Of a DNA stretch of 64,000 nt, positions 1 through 12,500 are shown one piece after another. Source of the DNA: Nemertoderma westbladi (taxonomy: Eukaryota; Xenacoelomorpha; Nemertodermatida; Nemertodermatidae); NCBI GenBank assembly GCA_032718475.1, contig JAUCBJ010008823.1, positions 1-64,000 of the forward strand. The letters run 5' to 3'. Within the stretch, counting starts at the first letter, position 1, and every line of letters begins with the position of its first letter. The notes beneath the pieces were generated by a model that was not told the origin of the DNA, did no database searches, and worked only from the letters and a program-made list of their open reading frames with translations. Made by a program: the position numbers and the translations under genes.

Positions 1-240
1 GTGTTCCGCAAACCAGTCCAATACGGGTATTGGGTGGGTTGCAGGGTTACCCCGCGGATCGGATGGTTCTGCCACAACGAAACGACCCAGAACGATGAAA
101 ACTGTGGAGATTAAGAGCGGGGACATTGTGCTGTCTGGCTGTAGTCTGACTCAGGGATAAAAACTGTATAGGCCTAGTACCGGTATCTTTCTTGGTCTTA
201 TTGTCGGCAGGCCTACAGCTACCTACTTATTTCTGAGAAG
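1..240. other. left edge, nothing recognised
   Basis: No open frame of note, no RNA gene and no tandem structure is visible in this stretch before the first minisatellite. Confidence 0.5.
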
Positions 241-1375
241 TACATGAAGTACATTCGGGAAGTACATGAGGATCTGTGGGGGGTGTGAGAGACGGAGTGG
301 GAAGTACAGGAGGATCTGTGGAGGGTGTGGGAGACATGGTGAGAAGTACAGAAGGATCTGTGGAGGGTGTGGGAGACAGGGTGAGATGAGAAGTACAGAA
401 GGATCTGTGGAGGGTGTGGGAGACGGAGTGGGAAGTACAGGAGGATCTGTGGAGGGTGTGGGAGACGGAGTGGGAAGTACAGGAGGATCTGTGGAGGGCG
501 TGGGAGACGGAGTGGGAAGTACATGAGGATCTGTGGGGGGTGTGAGAGACGGAGTGGGAAGTACAGGAGGATCTGTGGAGGGTGTGGGAGACATGGTGAG
601 AAGTACAGAAGGATCTGTGGAGGGTGTTGGAGACAGGGTGAGAAGTACAGAAGGATCTGTGGAGGGTGTGGGAGACAGGGTGAGAAGTACAGAAGGATCT
701 GTGGAGGGTGTTGGAGACAGGGTGAGAAGTACAGGAGGATCTGTGGAGGGTGTGGGAGACGGAGTGAGAAGTACAGGAGGATCTGTGGAGGGTGTGGGAG
801 ATAGGGTGAGAAGTACAGGAGGATCTGTGGAGGTGTGGGAGACTGAGTGGGAAGTACAGGAGGATCTGTGGAGGGTGTGGGAGACAGGGTGAGAAGTACA
901 GGAGGATCTGTGGAGGGTGTGGGAGACGGAGTGAGAAGTACAGGAGGATCTGTGGAGGGTGTGGGAGATAGGGTGAGAAGTACAGGAGGATCTGTGGAGG
1001 GTGTGGGAGACGGAGTGAGAAGTACAGGAGGATCTGTGGAGGGTGTTGGAGACAGGGTGAGAAGTACAGAAGGATCTGTGGAGGGTGTGGGAGATAGGGT
1101 GAAAAGTACAGGAGGATCTGTGGAGGGTGTGGGAGACGGAGTGAGAAGTACAGGAGGATCTGTGGAGGGTGTGGGAGACAGGGTGAGAAGTGCAGGAGGA
1201 TCTGTGGAGGGTGTGGGAGACGGAGTGAGAAGTACAGGAGGATCTGTGGAGGGTGTGGGAGATAGGGTGAGAAGTACAGGAGGATCTGTGGAGGGTGTGG
1301 GAGACGGAGTGAGAAGTACAGGAGGATCTGTGGAGGGTGTGGGAGACAGGGTGAGAAGTACAAGAGGATCTGATG
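241..1375. repeat. 42-bp minisatellite, about 27 copies
   Basis: The unit contains GGAGGATCTGTGGAGGGTG and is 42 bp, which is 14 codons, so several frames stay open on both strands and give false ORFs. Units differ mainly by GACGGAGTG, GACAGGGTG and GATAGGGTG variants. These alternate in runs, for example from about 900 to 1350, suggesting a two-unit (84-bp) higher-order period. One unit near 380 has a short duplication and one near 825 has lost bases. I see no gene here. Confidence 0.95.
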
Positions 1376-1458
1376 ATATATAATATTACATACTTTGGGA
1401 AATTTTTTTTTTTTACAAAAAAAAAAATTTTTTTTGGCCACTCTTTGTGATTTTGAGC

Positions 1459-1845
1459 CAGGGTTGATACGAGAATGAGGTGAGATAGGGAGGGGGGGGG
1501 GGGAGGGTAGCAGAAACGGAGGGTTGATACGAGAATGAGGTGAGTTATGGGGGGGGGGGGGGTCGCAGAAACGGAGGGTTGATACGAGAATGAGGTGAGT
1601 TAGGGGGGAGGGTAGCAGAAACTGAGGGTTGATACGAGAATGAGGTGAGTTAGGGGGGGGGGGGGGGGGGGTCGCAGAAACGGAGGGTTGATACGAGAAT
1701 GAGGTGAGTTAGGGGGGGGGGGGGGGTTCGCAGAAACTGAGGGTTGATACAAGAATGAGGTGAGTTAGGGGGGGGGGGGGTCGCAGAAACGGAGGGTTGA
1801 TACGAGAATGAGGTGAGTTAGGGGGGGGGGGGGGGGGTGGAGGGT
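1459..1845. repeat. G-rich minisatellite, seven copies
   Basis: Seven copies of a unit of about 50-60 bp start at 1459, 1519, 1575, 1624, 1684, 1740 and 1793 with GGGTTGATACGAGAATGAGG. They end in runs of 8-20 G. Unit length varies only through the G-run, as expected for polymerase slippage. The G-tracts could form G-quadruplexes. An A/T homopolymer foldback lies just before, at about 1398-1436. Confidence 0.9.
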
Positions 1846-2620
1846 TGGGGGAGTGTACGTTTGGGGTGAAGAAGAGTTACGGATTGTTCAACCTTGGGAG
1901 TGGTTTCTTGTTCGCCGATTCTGAATGAAAAGTGAAACATTACTTTACGAGTTGTAACTTTAATGGGACCATTACACCCCAAATCAATTTTTTTTATATA
2001 AAGTTACTATTGTAAAATTCTAACACAATAATCTATGATCTTTTACTAAGAAAACTGATTATGGATAGCTTCGTAAACAGTTTGTTCGAAAAATATGGCA
2101 CTTTTTGTGCAGGTCGGTTTTTTAAAAAATTGTATACATTTTCCGGCTTGGGTTTGAAGTTATCTGTCCAAGGCTACAAGTGTTTAGCACAATGGACCTA
2201 GACGGTCAGGGCCCCAACCGCAGGTTATCATGTTCGGAGAACACGTATCCATGCCCGGCCACAGTACTAGTCATTGCAACGCCTTTATAGATTGGCCGGA
2301 ATTTGGGGGAGAAGCTTTTCTCGGAAACTAGGCGAAAACCAACAATAGGATGTTCCTAGACCCCCCCCCCAAATTTATCCAGAAGACTTTTTCCCATATA
2401 CATTACGTTTCAAAAGTCTACGGTTCTCCGTCTAGGGCCAATTTGAGTCAAAAAGTCCGCTTCCCTAGCAACCTCGTTGCTATGCGCCGATCTCCAGAAC
2501 CGCTAATGCTACGGACTTGGGACCGGCGCCAATCGATAGGCAGCATAGGGTTTACATTCAAAAAACTTTTTTTGGAGCGATCAGATCATGATCTTGACCA
2601 TGATCAGCAAAGATCAGTTT
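1846..2620. other. non-coding, nothing recognised
   Basis: AT-rich sequence leading into the satellite. The open frame at 2350-2667 has no recognisable domain and overlaps satellite sequence, so I do not call it. Confidence 0.4.
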
Positions 2621-2639
2621 TGATCAGGATTCGGACACT

Positions 2640-3850
2640 CAAGGCTTGCCCCAATCGAAAAACTTAACATTACAAAAAGATTCAGCGACCCCACATTAGT
2701 CATGATTCCCGTTAAAGATTTTAAAAAAAAGTGAATTCTTCCTGATCAAAACGCAAGATCATGATCGCGCAAAGATCGGACTGTCGTAAAATCGTAACTA
2801 AGCATTTTGGATATAAACAATTACTGTAGGAAACGTTCAGAACACCGCCCTGAGTCGATTAAAAAAAAAATTGGCTCGATCGGACAACCGGTTCTCGAGA
2901 TCTGATACCTGATCATTAAAGATCGTGTTTTTCGGTTTTTTCGAATTTTCTCGAAAACTTTGTTTGAGACCCCCGATTTTTTTTTTACGAATCGACTTCT
3001 ATGATGAAGGGGCAACTTTTGAGCATTTCGAAATTTTCAAAAAGCGATTTGATCAGGCCACGATCAGAAAAGATCGTGTTTTCGGTTTTATTTCGAAGAC
3101 CAAGTCCTGGGAGTTCACCGTATGGAAAAACTTAACATCACAAAAAGATTCCTCACCCTCGAATTATGGGGGGTAGCCAAAATTTGGGCATAAAAAAGTT
3201 CAAGTCTAGTGGGTCAAAACTCAAGATCATGATCGCGAAAAGATCAGTATATTTAAAATCTAATCTAAGCATTTTTTAAATAAACATTCATTGTAAGAAA
3301 TGTTCAATGGTCTATTCTGAGTTGATTAAAAAAAAATTGGCTCGATCGGACAACCGGTTCTCGAGATCTGATACCTGATCATAAAAGATCGTGTTTTTCG
3401 GTTTTTCCCGATTTTCTCGAAAATTTTGTTTGAGACCCCCGATTTTTTTTTTACTAATCGACTTCTATTAAGAAGGGGCAACTTTTGAGCATTTCGAAAT
3501 TTTCAAAAAGCGATTTGATCAGGCCATGATCAGGAAAGATCATGTTTTCGGTTTTATTTCGAAGACCAAGTCCTGTGAGTTCACCGTATGAAAAAACTTA
3601 ACATTACAAAAAGATTCCTCACCCTCGAATTAGGGGGGGTAGCCAAAATTTGACCATAAAAAAGTACAATTCTAGGGGGTCAAAAGATCATGATCGCGAA
3701 ATGATCAGTTTTTTCGAAATTACTTCTAAGCATTTTGGGGCAAAACTTTCAAACTAAAAAACATTCACTGGAGTGTTCTAAGTAGATTAAAAAAAAATTC
3801 GACTCAATAGGCCTACCGGTACCGGAGATATGGTCGTCCAAAGTCTGCTT
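2640..3850. repeat. 468-bp tandem satellite rich in GATC palindromes
   Basis: About 2.5 tandem copies. One anchor (ACAAAAAGATTC) recurs near 2670, 3138 and 3606. A second (GGCTCGATCGGACAACCGG) recurs near 2873 and 3341, with a decayed third copy near 3800. Both give a period close to 468 bp. The units are dense in GATC and in the palindrome GATCATGATC. Confidence 0.85.
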
Positions 3851-5029
3851 CCGGTAATTCGAAAATATTTCGAAAACCCTTGATCGAATTTTTTCCTTGA
3901 AAATATGTGAACGTACAGTTAGTAGACCCGCATCTAACGATATATCACAATCCATATTTCGGATGATAGGTACCGGTGAAATCAGACTTTACCGAAAAAA
4001 AATTCAAATTTTAGCTACTCATGTCTGACTATCTCGAAAACTATAAGTATGGTACTTTCACTGCAAGAAATGTTCGCCTTCCATGCGCTTCTACTCTGTG
4101 CTCGGATTTTGCATAGTGTCAAAACCTACTACTTAACCCCCCCAGCGGAGGGAACGGAGTGACCAGAGCGCCAGTACTATCTTTCATTATAATGAAGTAA
4201 TAAGGGCGGTGGGTGGGGTAGGTGGTGAACACTATTTATAGGGTGGAGGGAGGGTTTGTATATTACTTTAGGATATTTGATTTCTTTGCAATATAGTTTA
4301 ACTGCCTCAGTCTTATTTGTAATGTTATACATTATACCAAATTATATCAAGTTTTAACATACAACTTTGTCTACCTGTGGGATAAATATACAATGTAGGG
4401 CTCATTATATATTTATAAATAGATTTAGTATATTTACATTGTATAACAGAGTGAATTGATACTATTACGGTATTATACTAAAGACGCCGCTTTGATATAT
4501 CTGATCAAATATCAATTTCTGGTATATTATCTATTTCACTATCTTGGGTATATCATTCAATTTCTAAAACTATAATAATAAACATTTACTTCAGTTCTTG
4601 TTTACTCGCATGGATATATTAATATAAAATACGTCAGTAAAATATCTTATGAGGCCAAACCCAGCGTAATCAGAGTAATGTTTAATTATTATTACAATTG
4701 GCACATTGAAGTAAGTAGTACATGAGTTTGATAAAATAATTATGAATCCGCATCTTATTCTACTCTACTCCCTCTCAGTCTCTCTCTTTCTCTCTCTCTT
4801 TCTCACTCTTATTCTACTTACTACCACTACTACATAACTACTATTACTACTACTACTGACTACTGCAGAGTTAGGTGTATATTATAAGAGGACGGGGTTC
4901 GTGATTATTAGTTATTAAACAAGTGCCCCTCGGCTATAGAGAGTCCACCCTCGGTTGCTTACTGGATAGATAAGTAGGCAATCTTTTATAAAACTTTTAG
5001 TATCAAATTATTGTTTTTAAAAATTGATT
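3851..5029. other. AT-rich non-coding with simple repeats
   Basis: No gene seen. Pyrimidine-rich CTCT and ACT triplet microsatellites lie at about 4765-4862. Confidence 0.5.
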
Positions 5030-5405
5030 GGGCCTTTAGTATTTCCGGACTATATTTTTGTCTGGGTGGGCCTTTAGTATCGGACTATATTTTTGTCTGG
5101 GTGGGCCTTTAGTATTTCCGGACTATATTTTTGTCTGGGTGGGCCTTTAGTATTTCCGGATTATATTTTTGTCTTGGTGGGCCTTTAGTATTTCCGGACT
5201 ATATTTTTGTCTGGGTGGGCCTTTAGTATTTCCGGATTATATTTTTGTCTGGGTGGGCCTTTAGTATTTCCGGACTATATTTTTGTCTTGGTGGGCCTTT
5301 AGTATTTCCAGACTATATTTTTGTCTGGGTGGGCCTTTAGTATTTCCGGACTATATTTTTGTCTGGGTGGGCCTTTAGTATTTCCGGATTATATTTTTGT
5401 CTGGG
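5030..5405. repeat. 38-bp minisatellite, ten copies
   Basis: Near-identical units of GGGCCTTTAGTATTTCCGG followed by AYTATATTTTTGTCTGGGT. One copy near 5070 lacks five bases. Confidence 0.95.
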
Positions 5406-6328
5406 GATTATATATTTTGAGATAGACAAAAGAGTAGCAGTTACCGAAATCGGTTCTGATCCAAATGGCCATGTTTTACAAAACCAATCATCTGTTATAC
5501 CTGATCATTTGTTATCTGTTTAATGAAAATTTTGTGTTAGCGCTTTAGTAAAATATGTTCTTTCAATCTCAATTTCATATATTTTGACTCTTTTGATACT
5601 TGGCGCAGGGATTTTATGCATTTAGGGCCTTTAGATACTGTCTGATACAATAAACGGGATTGCGCTAGTGTACCTGTCAACAAGGACCGCTCACTGTATC
5701 GATCGCTTCCCCTTTGCCTTCCTCTCATAAGTTGGTTTACTCTATAATTTATTTGGTTCAATACGGTATTTGATTATCTATTGTATTTAACTGAGATACA
5801 GTACTATACCGGGAGGGTGTGACAACAAAGATAACAAGTAAATGACTGACTAATTAATTCTGTAAGGACTCAAGTTCAGTGTTTGTGTTTCCCTTTAGGG
5901 GAAACGTATTTTGACTTGTCTTTATTAGAAGACCGTCAGGGCTTCTTGCTGTCAAAAAAAAACGTCTGTGTGTTTGTCTGTATGTTTGTGCACATTGATA
6001 TTGGCTTGGAAGGGTAAGAAGTGCTCTACTTCATGGCCAACTATACAAAGAAATGTATCGATTATTTGGGTTATTATTTCAGTTATTAATTATTTAAGCT
6101 GGTGAAATTAAGCTCTTGCTGTATAAAAATAGCACAGTTCGATTCTCCGTGTCCCATTCTCACAAAGTTTTTATTATATTCGAGTGTTTAATATAAAGAT
6201 GTATGATTATTTATTGATTGAAAATAAAATAGTGTATAAATATGTAATATTCCCTCATGCAGCTTGAACTTTGCCTATGGTAGCGAATAGGGAAGGATTT
6301 TCTCTGTATCATAGCAACGGTTGTATAA
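5406..6328. other. non-coding; probable dispersed repeat at 5880-6020
   Basis: The stretch at 5888-5912 has a short foldback (GTTTCCC...GGGAAAC). It is followed by a T/G-rich CGTCTGTGTGTTTGTCTG run of the sort seen at the start of some invertebrate dispersed repeats. I could not assign a family. Confidence 0.3.
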
Positions 6329-6350
6329 CTAGAGAGCCAGCAAGCTGGCT
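6329..6350 (-). mobile_element. Helitron-like 3' terminus (minus orientation)
   Basis: Read on the minus strand this is a perfect 7-bp hairpin (AGCCAGC / GCTGGCT, 2-base loop), then a short spacer, CTAG and a T. This matches the hairpin-CTRR|T signature of Helitron 3' ends. The same hairpin and CTAG occur in plus orientation at 24543-24564. The 5' end and any Rep/helicase gene are not visible. Confidence 0.4.
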
Positions 6351-6428
6351 GGAAGGAGCCCGGGGGGAAGAATCCTAGCCAATACTAAACTAAACAATTG
6401 TCTAAATGGTGTGATGATACATAGCTGA

Positions 6429-6469
6429 CTTTGTGGCTTGCCCCACATAATAAAAAATGAAACTTTGCT
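6429..6469. repeat. 41-bp dispersed repeat, copy 1
   Basis: Similar to 22807-22847 in the same orientation, on the other side of the Polinton. The shared core is CCCACATAATAAAAA followed by TGAAACTTTGCT. This is probably an older dispersed repeat. Confidence 0.6.
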
Positions 6470-7003
6470 GCCACTAACAACCGAATATTTATAAGAAAAT
6501 GCCCATGATTCACAACCAGATAAATAACAAGTTAGATTTACCAGTACAGGTACGGTTACCTTTCTTTTTGAAAACCATTCGATTTAACAATTAATAGAAG
6601 TCTAGGTCGCGGCGAAAAATAATAACGCAAATTAAACAACCATACAATCGGCCTACACACTTTTTTATTATTCGAAATAAATTCGCTAACAGAAAATATC
6701 TAAACTAATTTATTTATTTACTAATTAATCTAAACGAGAAGGTGAACAATTGTTTCTACACAATTAATTATGACGACTTTTATGGGATATGTAATATTTA
6801 CTGTTCAATAATAATTTACAATCTCCCATTCCAACACATTCCCAGAGAGTAATAATATCATCAATATAACAAACTAAGTGGATTATAATTCGATTTCTTC
6901 AGCCAAGTCCGATAGCTATTTTTCTGAAATTTATATTGCTAATTTAATTATTTGGCATATTCTGTTTGTGGCGCAGACTATAATAATAATAACATTGTTG
7001 ACA

Positions 7004-7009
7004 TACAGT
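7004..7009. repeat. Polinton target-site duplication, left
   Basis: TACAGT directly precedes the left terminal repeat. The identical TACAGT directly follows the right terminal repeat at 22771-22776. A 6-bp duplication is the diagnostic length for Maverick/Polinton integration. Confidence 0.9.
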
Positions 7010-7552
7010 AGTAGTAGGGTCTTGGGCGGCTCTGCGACAGTTGGACCTAACTGACACCCATTGGGTGTCATATGACACCCAATTATCACCCTATGGGTGT
7101 CATTGGGTGTCATTGGCGCCAGACTGTCTGGGTGACACCTCCCAATTAGGCTAATTAGACCCTAATTGACAGGTGTCATCAATTAATTAGTACAATTAAA
7201 CCCTAACAGGTGTCATATGACTCCTAATTAGGGTTTAATTGATTATCCTAATTAATCAGACTGATTAGCGCCCTGACACACAATGGTTCATCAGTGATGT
7301 CCAACTGTCGCAGAGCCGGCTCAAGAGGGTGTCATAAGTGACACCGCAGCTCTTTTATTCATTAATACTTATTTATTTATATTTAATTTTAATTAATTAT
7401 TTGCATTTTATTTTACTTTATTTATTCATTTGTACTTTATTTTAAATTAATTAATTGTATTACTTTTATTTTATACATTGATTTCTATTTTTAGATTAAT
7501 TAGTTTTTATATTACCAATGAGATCACTATGACATAATGTCTATTTTTAACT
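7010..7552. repeat. left terminal inverted repeat
   Basis: Near-perfect inverted match to the right end. The outer 300 bp is dense in TGACACCC/GGGTGTCA palindromes. It is itself an inverted repeat: the arm at 7024-7046 (GGCTCTGCGACAGTTGGA) reappears reverse-complemented at 7299-7322. The inner 200 bp is AT-rich. Confidence 0.9.
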
Positions 7553-8040
7553 TTATAATGGCTATGGTATACGGCTCCCTACTGGCAACTATCAACTAGG
7601 TTCATCGGCGGGGGCCCCTCCTCTGTCCTCATTATTCATTAACTAGATACGACAGGCAGTGAATCTACACGTATACCCCCAAGGCAAATATAAATGAGCA
7701 GTCCCGTCTATTAGCAGCCCCTTCGTTGACTCACTAATAATCCCATCGCGGCCTTGACTACAGCAAATCCGTATATCGCCCAAGGCTAATGCTCAAGCGG
7801 CCCTCCATTGTTCCCACTATAACCGGCGTCGCTTTGTCCCTTTCCTATATCCAGGCAGCCCGTATCATAACAATGAAGCGCCACTAATCACGCATTCCTC
7901 TCTACTAATCCCTTTCCTTTGCACCAGACCTGCTTCTGTTATACAGCCAACTCAACATAATTAGTCAAGATGCTTACAAGAGTTTTCTAATATAGAATCA
8001 ACACGAGAAGTTGCCTTGGTAACCGCTTTTGCGCGAACAG
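7553..8040. other. Polinton left non-coding region
   Basis: No gene seen between the inner edge of the terminal repeat and the promoter region. Confidence 0.5.
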
Positions 8041-8130
8041 CCAATCAGCGGGCTTCATTTCTGCTGCTGCGCTCTGATTGGCTCATTTAAGAGACAAGGG
8101 CCTCCCCTACTAACCGAATTGCTATTTAAT
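8036..8130 (+). promoter_or_regulatory. putative promoter of the polymerase gene
   Basis: Two inverted CCAAT boxes (AGCCAATCAGCG at about 8038-8049 and TGATTGGCT near 8076) are followed by a TATA-like TATTTAA at about 8123-8129. They lie upstream of the two putative leader exons and the polymerase ATG. The role is inferred from motif order only. Confidence 0.45.
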
Positions 8131-8282
8131 ACATCCCCACTAATATATTAGATCATTATTTCAATTGCAAGTTACGATTAACATCATTTACCATTATTTT
8201 GTTTTCGAATTTAATATTATTTATTTAAGAATATTTATTTGTTATCATCGATCAACAACCCACTTGTATAGTTGTATTATTG

Positions 8283-8463
8283 TCATTTCGCCGCGTTATC
8301 GCTCATCGTCGACAACAAACTTTCCGCGTATCCGCCGTGTAATATTCTTCCGATACCATTCCGTTCTATCGGTAAATAAACTCTCTCGTCGTCCACGTCA
8401 ACCAACTTCCTCATCGCCACCGAACTTCCAAACTTCTTCTTTCCGTGAATATTTACTAATACC
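8283..8463 (+). repeat. duplicated leader exon, copy 1
   Basis: First copy of a tandem duplication with a period near 420 bp; the second starts at 8701. It ends at a consensus 5' splice site (GTAAGT at 8464). It has no long open frame and is most simply an alternative 5' leader exon of the polymerase transcript. Confidence 0.5.
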
Positions 8464-8700
8464 GTAAGTAAAATCTGCCTTCCACCATCTGACGGTACTA
8501 TCGATGCCGCTAGCAAACAATTTACATTTATTATCTACCGGTACAACAGTATTGCAGTAAGTTCATTATTAATTACTGTCAGACTGTGGTGGTACCGATA
8601 GCCTAAACCGTGATCGAAGCACTCGATCATTAGGCCTACATCCGCCTATCTGCTTACAGTATTTTTTATCTTTTTACAAATAATCAACTTATTTTTCTAG

Positions 8701-8889
8701 TATCATTTCGCCGCGTTATCGCTCATCGTCGACAACAAACTTTCCGCATATTCGTCGCGTAATATTCCAATATTTCTAATTTCAGATATCATTCCGTTCT
8801 ATCGATTAATAAACTCTCTCGTCGTCCACGTCAACCAACTTCTTCGCGAACATCCAAACTTCTTCTTTCCGTGAATATTTACTAACACC
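8701..8889 (+). repeat. duplicated leader exon, copy 2
   Basis: Begins directly after a 3' splice site (TTATTTTTCTAG, ending 8700) and ends at a GTAAGT donor at 8890. It is strongly similar to copy 1. The same acceptor sequence lies before the polymerase ATG (TATTTTTCTAG, ending 9564), so the pieces form a coherent leader-exon series. The intron after it (8890-9564) carries no gene. Confidence 0.5.
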
Positions 8890-9571
8890 GTAAGTAAAAT
8901 CTGCCTTCCACCATCTCCATCGATGCCAGTAGCAAACAATTTACATTTAATGTCTACCGGTACAACAGTATTGCAGTAGGCTCATTATTAATTACTGTCA
9001 GACTGCGGAGATACCGATAGCCTAAACCGTGATCGAAGTAATCGATCAATAGGCCTACATCTGTCTATCTGCTTGTCTACCTGACTACCGATACCGCATC
9101 ATTCGAGTTAGCCTAGATCCTACTGAACAACAATGAATACTGCAGTTTTCACTATATATCCTACTGACTAACTGAGATCTCACACAGCGATTAGCTAGGC
9201 CTATCGTTGATTTCTATTGGTTAACGCTACCGGTACGTCTGACTTGTAGCAGACTATATCACTAGCACTACTGCACTGACTGACTGCTGTTTATAGACCC
9301 TCTTTCCACGAATAATAACTGCCATCGCTATTGCGTCTTGACTATCGCCACTATCTAACCGCTGGTACACTAGCACTACTACACTAGACACTGCCGACTG
9401 TCTGCTTTATGTTTCACTGACTGATTGCTACAATACAGCAATAGGCCTAACTATACAAACACAGTATTGTTGCCTAGTAACCAATTAATACCTACTGTTT
9501 TACTTTATTTTTAGCACGTATACAGTATTTTTTATTTTTATAAATAATCAACATATTTTTCTAGATTCAAC

Positions 9572-12500
9572 ATGCCAAGATCAACCAATAAAGTTAGCTG
9601 CCCCATCTCCGACAAAGAGATGCGGAGCGATAATCTAAAATCACATATTAAAATTCATTTCGCGCAATACAGATGCGACTGTTGCTCGACTTGGTCTTCG
9701 GAAAAGAAGACGCTGGTTGGCCATCTTGTTTCGTGTCCTCAGGGGGGAACAGGATTTAGTTACATAAACGAGCCAGCCGATTGCCGCTGCGGGGATTCGC
9801 TCACCCTGTCATCCTTTACTGAGCATGAATGCTACACTCGACTTTTTTCGCGGAAACGCAAAACTCCGACTACCTCCCACTCATCCCCCATCAACTCTAC
9901 TCCAGAACAAGTCGGCGGCGGCGGCTCCAATAATGAACCTTCAACTTCACGAGATTCTATTTCCCCAAACAATCCCTTTAAACCCCCCTCCAACGGAAGC
10001 GCACACGGACGACTGTTTACCTATAACAATGACCTCGCAGAAACAAGACTCGACGCAGAATTAACATTAAACGAAAATTTTCCACATATTCAAGAACATG
10101 TTAGTAGCCATTTACGTAGTGCCATGGGAACTTTTTTAAGAGTCTGGCTTACAATCAATATCGTAATGGAGCGTGAAACCAGCGAGGGATTTCAAATTGA
10201 ATCTTTCTGTTTTAAATCTAGCGGTAACAATAATCAAATTCTAAATAATAGCGACTTTAATAACTGGTTTTCTGGCGCCGTCAATCGTATCGATCAACTG
10301 TTAAGCGTGTTTCTCTGCCTCGGCTCGGGTTGGCGCATAATAGCCATCGAGCGACTAACTATTGAGATTGCGCGGTCCCAACGCAACCCCTATTTAAAGG
10401 GTCAAGGCTTCAATAATTCTAAATTATTATTAAATAAAAAATGTACCGTAAGCGTAGACTGCCCGCTGGGGGAATGCTTTAAATACGCAGTATTGGCCGC
10501 CGCAAATTATAAGAAAATTGATAGAAAACAAAATAATATTAGTAGAATTTCAACGTTTACTCCTTTCCTAAACATGTTTGATTTTTCGAATTTAAGTTTT
10601 CCGGTGGACAGAGTAACTGGTATTCCCCAGTTTCTGAAAGCCAACCCTATATACTGCATAAACCTTCTTTATTGGAGTAATACGGAAGAACTCTCCATTT
10701 TAAGTCAGCCTGATAGCGCGCACTGTTCCGGTAAAACTGTACTAAACTTATTATTTATCGAAGCCACAAACAAAAACCCCGCCCACTACGTAGCTATTAC
10801 TAACATAGATAGATTAATAAATACAAAAGCTACTTCTAAAGGCAACAAGACGCACTGCGAACACTGTCTCAGAGCCTTTTACACTGACAAATCATTGGAA
10901 GAACATCGAGAGCGTTGCTATACGGGTAAATGCCAACTCGAGTATATGCCCGAAAATCTCTTGGTTAAATTTGACAGGTACGATAAGACTCTATCCCCAC
11001 CTTTCTGTATATACGCCGACATTGAAACTATTCTAGAACCTACAAACAATATTAAACTCCCACAGAAACATATAGCTAGCGCGGCAGCCTTTTATACAGT
11101 ACCAAATCAGAAATTAATTAACCCTCCTAAAACAGATGTTCAAATTTTCCGCGACGATGGCAGTAACCACGTAATGCGCGACTTTCTAACCGCTATGGAA
11201 AGTCATTGTAGGGAGTTATACGATTGGTCCATTTCTAGTACAAACACACGCGCCCCCATGCAACTCACTACTAGCCAACAAACTGACTTTAATAACGCTA
11301 CACGTCTGCAACTGTAATTTAACCCCCGATTCTCATAATTTAAACCTCAATGACAATCTCAGCACCAAAGTCCGCGATCACGATCATTATAGCGGGGAGT
11401 ATCGAGGGGCTGCTTGCGTCAGCTGCAACAGGAAACTTTCCCTAAAACGGAATAATTTTTATATTATATTTCATAACTTGAGGAAATTCGATATGCATTT
11501 ACTACTAAAAGAAGGAATGACCGATAGTTCTAGAACACACTGGAAAATGACTGTAATACCAAAAAACACCGAAACTTATATTCACCTTAAAGTTAGCTTC
11601 CCAATCGATCCGAGTACACCAACAGCCAACGCTAAAGAAAGTATCTCCATTAATTTTCTAGATTCCTATCAGTTTATGACTGCCAGCCTAGATAATCTTA
11701 GTAGTTATCTCACTAAAAATAACAGTAACCTAGCAACAGCCATACCCCATACACTAGCTCAAATGACCCGACTCTATCCCATCATTAGCGATAACACAAT
11801 AAAAAACAAGGGCGTATTCCCATATTCCTACATTCAAAATATTTCAAACCTATACGAAACTACACTCCCCCCAATAGAAAGCTTCTATAATGATCTCAAA
11901 TTGGAACAATGTAGCGCAGAGAACTATCAGCGCGCGCTTACTACTTGGGATGAATTAAACTGCACAACAATCTTCGACTATATGATTGGCTATTTGGTTC
12001 TAGACGTTACCCTATTGGCTGATACTTTCGAGCAGTTCCGATCCCTCTGTCTTACTAATTATGGACTCGAGCCCGTAATGTACTTCACTGCCCCTGGATT
12101 AACTTACGACGCGGCGCTGAAATTCACGCAATCAGAAATTCAATTACTATCAGACGCTTCCATCTACTCAGACTTTGAAACAAATATTAGGGGTGGTCTA
12201 GTTTTCTTGAATACGCATTCCGTAGACGCAAATATTCCCGATAAACCCGACTACGACTCCAGTCTCCCCGAGAAATATCTAATTCCCATCGATGCGAATA
12301 ACCTTTACGGCTGCGCCCTGAGCCAGAAACTTCCCTACGCTAATATTAAACTCGTAACTACCCCCATAGACCTAGCTACAGTAGACGCGAGTGGGGATAC
12401 TGGTTATTATTGCATAGTTGATCTACATTATCCGAAAGAAATTCATGATTTGACCGCCGATCTGCCTCTAGGAGTGGAGAAGATGTCAGTCCCTAAATCC

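Noticed and set aside
219-1441. Open frames of 93-404 codons on both strands
   Set aside because: These are products of the 42-bp (14-codon) minisatellite, open in several frames at once, with no start context or homology.
5537-5761. 74-codon minus-strand frame
   Set aside because: No domain, no promoter and no conservation signal in repeat-rich DNA.
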